From Cyclaneusma minus (Eukaryota > Ascomycota > Leotiomycetes > Marthamycetales > Marthamycetaceae): a stretch of DNA of 64,000 nucleotides. The number at the start of each line of letters is the position of its first letter. Positions within the stretch are counted from its first letter, which is position 1. The stretch covers positions 124,001 through 188,000 of the forward strand of contig JAKZHN010000045.1 in assembly GCA_037179335.1 (NCBI GenBank). The letters run 5' to 3'. Shown piece by piece: positions 34,495-47,000 of the stretch. The notes under the pieces were generated by a model. That model was not told the DNA's origin and ran no database searches. It saw only the letters and a list, made by a program, of their open reading frames with translations. The position numbers and the translations under genes are program-made.

Positions 34495-37400
34495 ATGTTC
34501 GAGATGGCCGACTCTTCTCCAGCAAGAGCATGCTTGCTGGCGCCGGAGGCGGACGACGTCAGCTCGAACTACGATTCCAGAGACATAGCTTTCGAGCCGC
34601 TGGCAGAAAACATCGAGCATTTTCTCCTGCACGCTGTTGTAGTCCAGGAGCCTTGCCAGGAAGGAGTGTCCAACGAACCCAAACTGCTCCAAGTAGGACC
34701 CCCCACACCACCGGCAGAGCCTTCCTTCAATGATCTGGTTATCAGTGTATGACTTCCAGTGCGATCTGCTACCACCTCTTCTTCCCCTCTCCTCTCCAGA
34801 TTTTGGTTCTTCAGTCTTCGCACATCCCCCCATTTTCTACTTGATCGAAGCATCATCATTCTGCCCTGTAATCGTCGACGCTCTCAGGCTGCCGCGTTAC
34901 ACTTTTGGTCCAGAATCGTTTTTGTATTCACACTTGAATTCTATAGGCCAAGATGGAGCAGGTCGATGCTCGAGGTCCGCCGAAGAACCCTTACGAGTTC
35001 GATACTCCAACACCCTCTCGTCGGAGCTCCCTTCACATATCACGAAAGACCAGCTGGGGCACCCCCATCCCCGGCCCGTCCAACCACAGGAAACAAGCGT
35101 CGAAGGAGGAGGAGACGGAAGAAGTCTTTGATGAGGTTGATCTCGCCTCCAATGGTGGCGCCTCATTGACGAGCGAGGGAAACCCAGGCTGGAATACTGT
35201 TGAGAACATAACGGCTCTAGGACTCTCGCTCGCCCCGGACGAAGAATCTGCCGACTCACCGCCGGCCAAAGAACGTTTCTCTGTAGACGAGGATGATGCC
35301 GAAACTTTGGAAAAAGATGCTACGAAGCACAAGCATAATTCATTGCCATTCCACAAATGGGTAAAGTTGCTGCAAAAGCGTGCCAGCGGAAAACAGAAGA
35401 ACAGTGACCCTCTGCATCCTGACATCTGGAGTGGTAACTACGATGGTGCCAGAGACGGCAATTCAAGTCACCACAAAAAGTCTTCTTCTGGATCTTCAAT
35501 GGGGTTTGTGACTGCTGTCAAGAGTGCTAGCTTCAGTCTGGCGACCATGAGTATAGCACCAAAGTCGAAGAGAACTGGTGCTGCCAAGAGTCATTTTCGG
35601 AACGACCGAAGCAGTAAGAATTCGACTACTGGTCCTAGAGTCTCGGTCTCCGAAGATGAAGCCTCTGAGAGGATACATGCAATTGATCAAGCGACTGCTG
35701 CTCGTTCTTTCAAGCGTCGACATGTGCTCGAAGAGATCATCAGCTCGGAGGAGAGCTACGTTGCCGACATCAAGTTCTTGACGAACGTAAGTTGCGACCC
35801 AGCTGTCTTCTGAACATTCCTCTGACTGGTCGCAGATCTATGTCACCCTACTGGCATCAATTCCGACTCTATCCCTGAACTTGAGGTCCTCTATCAACCG
35901 AAACCTCACCGACATAGTCGAGCTTCATGAAGAGCTTCTCGGTGATTTACATCGCGCGGTCCCCCACTCGGAGTACACTCAGGCCGACTTTATCAAACCG
36001 AAACCCCAACCAACTGAAAACGGTCATCATCGTTGGCGAAGTCTGGATGCTGTACCTGAGCATACCGGGAATCTCACCTGGTTGCAGAAAGAGCCTGGTG
36101 TAACAGCTGAACCATGTGTGGCAGCTGAAGTGGCGCGAATCTTTGAACGAAAGGTAAGTCGAGACACTCCGTTCCGAGCAGTGATCTATCAATATAGAGC
36201 ATATGGCTGACGGGCCACAGATGTATCGATTCTTTGCGTACGAGGAATACGGAGCAAAGTACGAGACAATGGTCAATGATGTAGCTTCCACCCATCGGAC
36301 TCTACCACAATGGGATGTTTACCAGAAAGGACTGGAAAACCTCGCAGCGGCTCTATCTTCCATTAACAGTCAGCAGTCCGGCTCGCGAAAGTCACTTACT
36401 GTGGGAGACTTGTTGGTCAAAGTGAGTGTTGACCGAGCTCGATCTTTCCGACTATTAAATCACTCCTGTGTGTAGATGGCATGATTGCTGACTTATCACT
36501 AGCCTATTCAACGCATCTGCAGATATCCGTTACTCTTCTCAGAACTCCTGAAACAGACTCCTGTCTGCGATTGCCCGGATTCGCACATGCAAATTGAGAA
36601 AGTGCTTATCCGCCTTCGCGAAACGACAGCGGAAATTAATAATGCGAGAGCTGACCCTCGTATGAAGACACTGATGGAGAAGACTTGGCTTCTTCAAGAT
36701 CGCTTGTCGTTTGCAGATCAGGTGAATTTACTTCGATGTCTTGTGACTGACACGTGCTGATTGTCAAATAGCCTGATTCTGGATCAACCAACGCTGTACG
36801 AACTTTGGGTCATATCCATCTGTGTGGTGTTCTCTATGTTGCATGGCAGACTAAACCCTTGAGAGATGTCGTTGATGGCCAATACATGGTGTGCCTCCTG
36901 TACAAGGAATTTCTCCTCTTGGCATCTGCTGCCTCAAAGACATCCCAGACCTACAACATCCAAGCAAGCATTGGCTTGAGGGAGATACGGATCGAGGATG
37001 TCGACAATGGCCGAGGTAAGATCTGTTCATTATCTCCATTCGTTGAAATGTTCTTCATGTCTCGGAATGCCAGAAATGAATACTTCTATCTTCTTAGTTC
37101 CTCTAACTCACGTCCAGGTCTCCAATGTCACACGGCTCCTTACTCGTGGAAGCTTGTCTTCGAGTCCGACTACCAACTTTACGAGATCATCATGTGCGCC
37201 TGCTCTCCGAAAGAGGAACTCGAATGGCGCTCTCGACTGTCCAGCCTTGCATCCAAGGATAACATGGACACATTCGAACAGGCCCCTCTGACTTCCCTCT
37301 CTTTACCAATCAAACCCCTAGGTACCGTGTTCGGAAAACCCGGCACCGTAGCTCGCCGTCTCTCCATCCACCGTGCCACCACCGTCGGACCCAAATCCGC

Positions 37401-38445
37401 CCTCTGCCAGGTGATCATTAAGAACACATCTATGGTCCCTCACAAAGATGCATCTTCATCCACCTCATCCGCTAACATAATCGCCCGTTCTCAATCTCTC
37501 CTCCAAACAAACCGCATCCCAGTCCTCGCACCCACACGGACCGAACGCGTAAAACTCGAGATTTTGCTCCAAGATGTCTGGACCCGCGAGGTGCTGCCGT
37601 ACCCAGGCATGACAGGTCGAGTAGGCAGCGGCCATGGTCTCCGTGCAAGTGCCGCGAGCGCCAGCCACATGATGCGCAAGTTGAGCGTAGCAAGCATTAC
37701 CAGCGGCTTTTCCAAGCGCTCCGAATCCTTCTCCAGCAATCGGCGCGAACCAGAACCCGGTGCCGACGACGACCTTCACGCCGTTTGGGCTGATGTTGCG
37801 GAAGCTGCTACGGGGAGTAACAGCATCGTCGATTGTGCTGTCGACGAAGACGACGCCCCTCACGATGATGAAAAGGTGCCTCACGGTATCCCACTCCCAC
37901 CACTCACTACCACCACCCAGATCCCGATTACCGAAATTGACTCATCCGACGACGACAAATTCGCCGCGGACGGGCTTGCAAGATTCAATACCCAATCACC
38001 CGGGAATACACGACGTAGCAATCTGCTCGTAAGTGCGCCTAGTCCGAATGGCTCCCTGCAACGCCTCATGTCGCTGCGCAAGAAGCAAAGTTGGCGCCAT
38101 GCCTCCGCTCCAGATCGGGTGGTGCGCGAACGAGCATCGGAGATGAGCATGAGGGTTGAATCGCACACGCCGCCGCTAAGGGCGGGAAGCGCAAATAGCA
38201 ACCAGACGACGCAGATGCGCAAGAAAATGATGAACGCGGGAAAGAAGACGAGAACAAGTAGTACGCATAGTGCGCCTTTGTTGCTGCGCAATTTGAGCAA
38301 GGAGAACGTGGGCGCGCAGGTGATGTTTGAGCCCGCTGAAGGTCGAGCGAATGAAAAGGCGAGGAGTGCCGGTACAGGCAAGAGAGAGAGAAGGAAGACG
38401 GGCTTGTTTGAGGGCATTGAGGGGATTAAGAGCTTCTTTCGCTGA
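34495..38445 (+). CDS. Rho guanine-nucleotide exchange factor (DH-PH)
   Basis: Activates a Rho-family GTPase. Seven exons: 34495-34746, 34947-35786, 35836-36153, 36221-36421, 36503-36721, 36772-37015, 37118-38445, all in phase, give 1133 residues. The N-terminal 350 residues are disordered. The DH domain starts at KRRHVLEEIISSEESYVADI and continues through NRNLTDIVELHEELLGDLH, MYRFFAYEEYGAKYE and PIQRICRYPLLFSELLKQTP, the conserved exchange helix. A PH-like region follows (LGHIHLCGVLYVAWQ...SWKLVFESDYQLYEI). The C-terminal 400 residues are Ser-rich and basic. Exon 1 was added because its end (EPSFNDLVIS) joins in phase at a GTATGA donor; it is less certain. The sixth intron (37016-37117) is 102 bp and free of stops, so an unspliced frame runs through it; homology favours removal (NGRG-LQCHTAP). 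Confidence 0.9.
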
Positions 38446-40003
38446 TTGACGGTGGTATGATACCCGGCGTTGGTGGAGATCACTAGACAGACGGATTCCA
38501 AGTAATTTGAAATATTCCAAGTGACTGAGAGTCTTCCAAGTGACTGGGAATTATTACCGAACAAGTCTAGTCTGTAAGCGATTTCAAATCTCCAGATGCG
38601 ATTTGGACCTTTGGTGATTCCCATAATTCTTCGGTGAGAGGCTCTGGTGAATAGTGGATCGGTGATGGTGGGGATTCGGGAGTTTTGTTGCACATCGATG
38701 TGTCCGGACGGGCTGAAGCTGCAGGTTGGGGTTTACAGGAATGAGAACAGTAAATATGAAGTCAAAAGTGCAGCTGAATATCGTTCAGTTGGGGGATTTG
38801 GTCAAAGGGTTCATTAATTGAACTTTAATTCGCGTCGTCCACGATTATAAGCCGGAACCCGGTAGCCGGCCATCAATTGAACAAGGATTTTTTTACGTTT
38901 TTTCCCTTCTCCAATTCGAATCCGGTAGCTGGCACTCAACTGAATGCTAGTAAACCTCGTCGGTCTGCTGTCCAGACTCCAGTTTCTAGATACTCATACC
39001 AGGTATGTTATTTGTTTCCGAAATAGATTATATGGCAGAACAAGGCTTTCCTTTCTACACTTCAACTTTCCAGTGTTCAAAAAACCTTTGCGAGATCTTG
39101 ACCTCAAGCTATTGTCTTAGACCCTTGGTATGCACTTGACTTGCACCCTGAACCCTTTGGGTTTTGGAGAATGAAGACCTGGAGTTGAAAGTTGGAATCA
39201 GGAACCAGGAACCTACTGGGGAAACTGAACTTCTGAAGTCACTACTCTCCTTTTCTTTGGCAAACATATGTCCCCTCGGCCTCCTATGACATTGTAATAT
39301 ACTCACTTGAAATTCAAGTGTTAGGAAGATTTGGATTGTGGGGTAGGTTGGTTTCCTCTTTCTAGCGCTCACCTCAGAAACCCATTCTCGGAGCGGCGAT
39401 GAGTAGAGGCTTGCCGATTTGGATTGGGTTCTCATGTTGGCTGTTTTGAGAGGCAGACCCTCCAGATGTCGTGCGGGCTCTAATGCAGACCCAACGCGTG
39501 CCTTCGCGTTCTTGTGTAACGTCTGGGACGTCGATTAATGATTACTGAACACGAGGCACGTGGTCACAGGCTTGGCAGAATATCTGGTAGTTTTGTGAGT
39601 GAAGGCAAAATAGACTAGAATCATGACACGTAGCTTTTCCAATCCAGATTGTGAGGGAGTATCAGTAATGGCGCAAGCTCTTCTGTAGTGGCCGAGTGAA
39701 TGCGTGAATGAGGCGAAACACTCGTGGGCAATTAGTATTTAGTAAACACAACAGTCGAGTTGTTGTTGCGGGGCTCCTGGCGGTATTTATCAGATACTAG
39801 ATGCGGGATGGCGTCTTTTCGATAATGCGGCGCGTGGCCAAAACGCGCCACGAAGCGGAAACCTGATGCGTGCTCAATTTCTCCACGCGCGACAACCCGC
39901 ACTCTTAAGTATTTTCGCTCCTCGGTTATTCCAAGCACTTTGCTCACGTTCTCGTTCATCGCTCCATCCACAGGAGGTCTCCATTAGCATGCAGCCGTGA
40001 AGC
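38446..40003. other. Intergenic region, no gene seen
   Basis: Contains short imperfect repeats of CCAAGTGACTG near 38515-38550 and of CCGGTAGC(C/T)GGC near 38870 and 38930, each followed by a CAA(T)TGAA box. The open frames are short and unremarkable. Confidence 0.45.
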
Positions 40004-42140
40004 ATGAGTGAACCAACTCTGCCCGCACCCCGCTCCGAGAGAGCTTCCTCGGGCGAAGTCGACAAAGAAGCCAGAAGTGAAAACACGGCCCATCCAAGCA
40101 GCGAGGCCGATGCGAAGTTTGTCAATCAAACTCTCGAGTCTGTGGGAAGCGGCGAATCATCGACCTCGACTTCGAAGCTTGGCGGCAAGACAAAGTCAAG
40201 AAAGCGGACCAGGTATGTAAAGTCTTGTTGGGACAGACACGTCCATTAACCTTCCCGCCGTCTGGGCAAACACCATCGCGTCAAGTTGAAGTTCAATGGC
40301 TAATCTTGCGACAAACAGCCCCGAAGACCAAGCTGTCCTCGAAGCCGAATACAATAAGAACCCCAAACCAGACAAGGCCGCGCGTCTGGAGATCGTGAAG
40401 CGAGTACGATTGACCGAGAAGGAAGTTCAGGTCTGTCTCCATCCTCACCTCGCGCTCTCTATACTTTCAATAATAAAACGCGGTAGACGCGTCTGTTCGC
40501 GATGAGCGCATCGCTGACATTTGGCCCCCACTACAGATCTGGTTCCAGAACCGCCGTCAAAATACACGCAGAAAGTCCCGCCCTCTTCTCCCCCACGAAA
40601 TAGCTGCATTCGGCCTTGGCGGCGTTGGTACACTGTCATCGGATCCAGTCATGAGTAGTAGCCAGGACTCTCTTCCAGACTCGCATACTCATCCCTCGAC
40701 CGCCGAGGACGCTGAACGACAGACCAGCCTCACCCGAGCTGAAGAGCCACCATCTTCCAGCGCTCCTGCGCGACTAATCACATCCAAGCTCCCGACAATG
40801 GCTGACAAGGAAGACGCTCGCGAAGGCACCTTGCCATCCTTGCTCTCACGTTCGCAGAGCTTCACATCGGGCCTTTCCTTTGCGCATAGCTCATCTCAAC
40901 CTTTGCTCCCCACACTGGGCTACCTAGCAAACCGTCGACACGCTCCTAGCAGCTCGTTCAACTCCTACAGCACGCCTCTATCGTCAATGCACGCCCACCC
41001 AATGGCCAACTCCCCAGTGTAAGTACAATCTACAGAACTCTCATGCGCGAACTTGCATTTCCATTCCGAATACTCACAGCTCTCAGCCCTTACCCACCTC
41101 AGCCCTCATCCTGTCCCGAGCGCGTGGAACTCGGCAAATCATCCCGAGTCCGACTTTCACTCTCCCTCTCCGGCAAAGCCGAGCTCGTCCCCGCCTCATC
41201 ATCCTCCTCACCGCCACGCCCCAACACCCCTCCCTCCGGACCCTCCTTCTCGCAATCCACCCAATCCGCCCTCTCAGCCCACACCGGACCCAACTCCCCG
41301 ACCCGCCGCCGTCTGAATTCTCTCCAACGCAGCCAATCCCTCACCAACCCGCCCAAGATCCCCCGTCTCCACTCTGGACGCTCGCGCGACGCACGAACCT
41401 GGGAATTCGCCTGCGATGCTGATGCGCACGACGAGCTGACTACGCTCGCGAACCAGGAATCCAGCGGTAGTGCGGTGGCGGCGATTAGTTTGCTGAGGTC
41501 GACGAGCAGTACGGGTAATTTGGCTGGTTCGGCTAGTGCGTTGAAGAGCAATTCGAACAAGCGGAATGCGTTGAGTCAAGGAAATGCTATGGGCGAAAGT
41601 AAGAGAGGTGGAAAGAGAACGAAGCTGGGTAGGGCGGCTAGTGGAGTGAGCAGGCTGGGCAGTGGACTTGCAAAGGAGATAATGGTGGCTGGTAATGGCA
41701 ATGGACGAGGCAAGGATGATGATCCTGCAGGAGGCAGAAAGAGGAGTGACTCAGGGGGCGATTCGGATAAGGAGAATTGGCTTCCGATTTCCGGAGAAGT
41801 GGTTGGAAATGCGACGCGCAGACGACGGCTGCCGACTGGTCCTCCTCCGGCTTCCAGAGGTGTCAGGCAGCGTCGGGTCTTGGGAAATAACAACTCGGTC
41901 CCTACGCTGGCTCCGGACTTTGGCGGTAGTCGTGGAAGGACCAAGGGAAGCAAGAGCAGAGATGCTAAGGGCGGCAACTCGGAGATCTTTGAGGATGTGG
42001 GCGATGGGGGTGAAGCGGCCAATGGCGTTGTGGACGAAGAAGTTCAGAAGTTCATGCGCGGCGAGGTCAGTCCGAGTAAGAAGGGAGAGCTGGACTGTGT
42101 GCATTCGCTTTTGTCACTGAGCCAGGCGAACTGGCGTTAG
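40004..42140 (+). CDS. Homeobox transcription factor, YOX1-like
   Basis: Nuclear DNA-binding regulator. Exons 40004-40212, 40319-40430, 40537-41018 and 41087-42140 join in phase to 618 residues. The homeodomain spans about residues 66-125 and is assembled from three exons: SRKRT-SPEDQAVLEAEYNKNPKP, AARLEIVKRVRLTEKEVQ, then the recognition helix IWFQNRRQNTRRKSRPL. WFQNRR is diagnostic, and the QNTRRKSRPL tail recalls the Yox1/Yhp1 type, which in yeast represses cell-cycle genes; the same role here is only inference. Outside the homeodomain the protein is Ser/Pro-rich and disordered. Near the C-terminus are basic patches and the motif SDKENWLPISGE. The third intron is 68 bp and its acceptor was picked to keep phase. 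Confidence 0.88.
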
Positions 42141-42400
42141 AGAGCAAGGCAGAGGGAGTTATCTGGGGATGCATGTGTGGGGTTTTTTCACAAAAAAGAA
42201 GAGCGGAAAGAGTTCTAGTGCGTTTGGCGAATCTGGGGGATGTTTCGAGGATTCTTCAAAAAGAAAAATGCTTTTTTTGATGGATGTCATCAGAGGTGGC
42301 GTTAATAGGGATGGGGGTTCTTTCTTGTACATAGGTTGTGTGTACTACGAAAGTTCTTGTTGTTAGTTGGAGAATACCTGGAGCTGAGAATACGAGGAAG

Positions 42401-42589
42401 CTAGTGGTTGTTCACAGATGTTTCATCGAGTTTGCGTGATTCGAGGGGTTTCTTGTGCGGTGATGCTGGGTAGCGCTTTTGGGGAGTTGAGGCTTCGGTA
42501 TGATGCCGATGGTCTTGATTTCGGCTATGGTGCTCGAATACGGAAGGCTCCACGACTTTGTGGGGATTCACCTGGTCACTGGTAGACAT
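42401..42589 (-). CDS. Possible 62-residue protein, unknown
   Basis: An ATG at 42589 in good context (CACTATGTC) opens a frame of 62 residues, rich in His, Ser and Lys (MSTSDQVNPHKVVEPSVFEH at the start). Upstream in-frame sequence without a clear start reaches 42679. No family, signal peptide or membrane segment is seen. It could be the 5' exon of nothing more than a chance frame; a CAG-GTGAAT inside it could act as a donor. Weak call. Confidence 0.22.
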   Translation of the reverse strand: MSTSDQVNPHKVVEPSVFEHHSRNQDHRHHTEASTPQKRYPASPHKKPLESRKLDETSVNNH

Positions 42590-42754
42590 AGTGGCAGAAG
42601 AGGGCGAAAAACGTGGGTGGTTCAGGGGTATTAAGTAAGCTCGGGGGCTGGTGCGGTCGAGGAGGAAGAAAAGGGGCACTGCCGCGCTGGTTTCTAGAGC
42701 TGGACCCGGGATATGCTCACCATATAGGCTGAAATGAGCAAGTAGTTAGCATAT

Positions 42755-42955
42755 CAAACACCATGGGCTCCTTGGCTCAGTTGGACTGGCAAGAGACTCC
42801 TTACCCGGTCTGGGATTGGGTACGTGGGAGTAGCCCCAACAAGTGGTGTTTGTGGCCGAATCAAACCAGTTTACTGGTGGGGGTTCGATTGTAACCAGGA
42901 GCACAATCGAATTTATTGTCTTTTTCTTTTTAAAAAAGAAAAGCCTTTCCTCAAC
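42755..42955 (+). mobile_element. Possible tRNA-derived SINE or tRNA relic
   Basis: A box A-like TGGCTCAGTTGG near 42776 and a box B-like GGTTCGATTGT near 42885 are spaced like an RNA polymerase III internal promoter in a tRNA-derived SINE. GGCTCCT just before box A pairs with AGGAGC after box B, as an acceptor stem would. An A/T-rich tail (CTTTTTCTTTTTAAAAAAGAAAAG) follows. The T stem is imperfect, so this is not a functional tRNA. No target-site duplication was found. Single copy in this window. Confidence 0.35.
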
Positions 42956-44067
42956 GAGGTTCGTAGTGGATGAGGGGCTTCAATTTGGGAAACGAAGCCA
43001 ATACGATGATCCGGGAAAGCAGATGTGAGACTCGGTTTGCAGAACACTCGAACATCGATTTCCCCAATCACAGCACAAATGGCACAAATGGTATTAATCA
43101 GCAACGAGCCTGTCGCTTATGGGGCATATGGCCCACAAGTCCCAAAGACAGGCACTTCTAACTGCTCACATCTTCGGGAGTCCCGGTTAGAGGTACCAAA
43201 TTCGATTCCTTTCCCTCGCATCACCAGCACTGATAATTTTTGCTATTTGTTTATCTTTGAGAAAAAAAGAAGGGCTACCGGTTGGATGCTGAGGAGAGGC
43301 GGTGAGGAGGTGAGGTGAAGTTGAATGTGGAATGTTGTTTGGTGAGCAAATGCTGAGGTAGAGGGATGGTGCAGAACTATGCTAAGTGCCGTTGGATGAT
43401 GTAGTATCCGGTCTCTGGGAACTGGAGATGGGCACTTGATGTTTTTCTACATCTTATGCTCGCTTTGGCGTCCGAGCTGAGAAGGAGGCTTGTTGGAGAA
43501 GGAGGTGAGTGAAAGGTATTGGCACCCACGACACTTGTCTTTCTGAAGCGACATGTACAGACCCGTTCCGTCGATCCGACGAGCGATCGGGTGGAACCAC
43601 CTGCCTTGTGGTCTGTGGAATACTTTGAATCCTCTGCCTATCGGCCTCCTGCCACAACGGTATTGGTATTTCGTCAGCTTCCTGGAAGGATATTTGTGGG
43701 CTTGACAAGGTCCTCGGAGCCCTGGAGATAAGAGATCGACTCCCACCGCCGATCTGGGCTGATATGTGGTGGAAAAGGCTGTGATTGCTGGATCTTTTGG
43801 CGCAGTATATGAATGATTATCTGGGGGTTACACTGCAAGTCATTGGGGGCTGAGACGCTCATTGGTTTCTTTCGCCGCCCCCTCCTTGGCTTCTTTTCAG
43901 CTTCTTGCATGCAGATTGGTACAGCAGCTGATCGGGCCTTTTTTCAGCTGGCCAGCTGGACTTGTAAAGTTCCATCGTATGATACCGCGAGCCATTCTAA
44001 TTCAACTAGAAAGTGCCAACTGTCTGCTATTCGAAGAGTCTAGAACAGAAGGGAGACTTGAGTGTAA
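42956..44067. other. Intergenic region upstream of the CorA-like gene
   Basis: No gene is supported. A second box B-like ATTCGATTCC near 43200 is followed by a T-rich then A-rich tail (43235-43275), vaguely like the element at 42755. Open frames on the minus strand near 43450-43750 lack motifs. Confidence 0.4.
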
Positions 44068-47000
44068 ATGGCTCGACATCATCAGTACACGATCGAAGTG
44101 ATCGAAGAATCTAGTGAAGAAGACAACGGCCACGAAGTCGCATTTCAGCGCCAACATTCTGATGTTGGGTCTGAGTCACGCTTCCCTGAACCCAGACTAT
44201 CTCCTCACGCTTCTGGATATTCCAGCAATAGGGCTCAACCAGCATCCAGCATCGATCCACATCGCTCTTTTCACGGCCCGACATTTGAAGATGAACCATC
44301 TTCCTCCAGGCGCGCGTCTGAGAAAGTTCCGAGTAGAGGCGAACTGCCAACCTCCGACTCAAGAGACTACATGTACTATAGAAATGAAGGAACACGGGTT
44401 CGGGGTAGGGGTCATGACGACGAATTAATCGGTGAAAAACTCTATGTGAGACAGTTTACATCTCGTGACTTGTTCATTACTTACTGGTAACTAGCCATCT
44501 CATAGCGACTACCTCAATCCGAAGCCTGCCCGGGAAAATGTCTTGCGATTCAGAGAGCCCTCCAGACCGCGACGAAGAACAAGTTCCGGCCTTTTTCCTG
44601 TGCGTTCCCGTACACAATCGTTCCGTGAGAGGCCCCGGAACACGGGGTTGCGAGACGAGAAATATAGAAGAGCCGAAAGTGCAAGAACGGTACGAGGAGC
44701 AACTGCAGACGACTTTGACTTCATCCGGGTGCGGACGAAGAGAAGTCCACGATATTCAGAGGGGGGAATATACGGAGAGTCCACTGATGAAGAGGATCTA
44801 GACCGTGAGCTAGACCAGTCTTTTGATGTGTACCCATTCTTGCTATCTCCCCCTTCTCGCGATGATCAGGATGTTCTTAGCCCTATTACAGAAGCCTCCG
44901 AAGATGGACTACCTTCTACATCATCCTTAACTGCTATCTCGCAAGCAGGAGTCGTGCGATACATCATAGACTCTCATTACACTGGAGATAGAGTAATTGG
45001 GGGCTTACAATCTGCTGAGTTGAGTATGGATATGGTGATCCATAACCCTTCTCAGACTTCTCAACATGTTTTCCAGTGGATGTAAGTTTTCGAAGCCCAT
45101 ACTTTTCCCTTTACCATTGACACTTTGTAGTCAGCTCGAAGATCCGAATATGGATTTCGCCAAATTCGAGGTATGATTCTTCATAATTTCATTCTGTTCT
45201 ATTTTGAAAAAGAAAAAAGAAAAAAAAAGCGGCGATGCCAATCAACGAGTGAAATGGTTTGGGTCAAAAAGGCGCTAGCAGTTCTGACATTGTACATCAG
45301 ATCAATTGCAAAAGAATCTCGGGGCTTAGTCCATCCCAAAATAGAGGCATTATTCGTGTTCTCGACAATGTTCGAAGAAATTACGGTACGATTGAAAGCT
45401 TGCTTTTTGACGGTTTTTGCTTTGTATGCTGATATTTAGTATAAGATCAATCAGAACAAGCGTTACATATTCGGCATATGGCGCCCAAAGTCGTACACGA
45501 AAGAGTCACACTTCCCCAAGACACGCAGGAGAAGAGTCGTGGGTCCGAAGCGGTAGTGACCTGGATATGTCTTCCATACTTCTGCCTACAGAGATACGCC
45601 GGGGATTTCTCTGGCTTACCAGTCTCTTCGCACCCAATGCAAACTCTTTTGCAAAGAGGATACTCTTTCACACGAAAAGAGCGAGACCTGCAACAGGCTG
45701 TCAGCCGCCTACCCGGTACACCCAAAGATCATTGTTACCATGTTGCACAAATATGGTATCTTCTTGTGGATGATAGTAAGTAGTCTGTTTGGCAGCTTGT
45801 AAAGGGTTCTCGAATTCTGATATGTTTTTAGGGCTGTTGATTTCGTGCACCAGGGCACCGATAGAATCCTTAGTGGGAGATTCGATCTCTTTATCCCGCG
45901 TTCCGAAAGATCAGGGACGAAACATCCTTGTATCTCACGGAGAATCACTTTGGTCGATCCCATTCAACGAATGCCAGTCTTGGTTTGTAAGTGATAATCC
46001 TCTACCAAATATTTCGTTTAGCTCAACCAATAAACAGGCATTCATATCGCATTTTACAGAATTGTGGCCCAGGAGACTTCAGTTTTCTTACGGAGCAGTG
46101 ATAATATCCAGAACATGGCCTAAGATCTTGGCGCGAGCCACTCTGTTTATTATTCGCATCGAGATGATTATAAGGTGCCCCTTAATTCCAACTTCGTTTT
46201 TCTACCACAAGAAAGCAGTTTTAAACTAATTGTTTTAGGCCAGTGACTAAAGATCCACTCGGCATCCTCCTTTACCCCGATTTTCCGGTGACAGAGAACG
46301 AGACAGCTTCTGAGAACCCTCAAACCGAAGTTCCCATCAACCAAGATGACACTACAGGGCCAGAAACTCACGGACATCTCCCTCAGCGTCCTGCCCAGCC
46401 CCAAGACACCAAAGAGCAAGAACGTAGTGTTATTCAAAGCCAACAAAGTGTGTTCGCTTGGTTGAACAAGGGGTCTGTTCCTGACGAGTCACCAGGCATA
46501 CTTGAAGAGAGGATTCGGGCCGATTTGAAAGAAAGAGAGGATTTCCTGAGTAACCATACGAACTTCAGAGAGCGCAATCTTTACAGGCAGTGTCCTCGGC
46601 GCGATCGGCAGCAAGTCTACCAGTTACTTGATGAGGACAGGCAGCAAGTCACCGATTTAGGAGAAAGAGATCCAAGGCGACGGGAGGCGTACGAGCTCAA
46701 GGTCGAATTCTTGAACAAGTGCGAGAAGGTGTTTCGTTTTTTCTTACCCCCGCATTTTGAAGGTCCAACCGTGGGGACATTTTGGGGTGCTGTTCACCAA
46801 GTCATACACGTAAGTCCTTAATATGCCCAAAAGGCCTACCGCGTACCGAACATTGTTAACTCACAAGCTGATACCCAACACAGTCTATGACAAGTCTGAG
46901 AGCCCGCTCTTATAGCCCTTATTTGGATGACTCGAGGATGGTGATATCCTGGTTTGCGATTCTAAACGAAGAGTCTCGAGCCTTCCAGGAACTGCTGTTG

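Noticed and set aside
41099..42104. Long minus-strand and alternate-phase frames over the last homeobox exon
   Set aside because: Shadows of the Ser/Pro/Arg-rich coding strand; they lack motifs and conflict with the phase-consistent homeobox gene.
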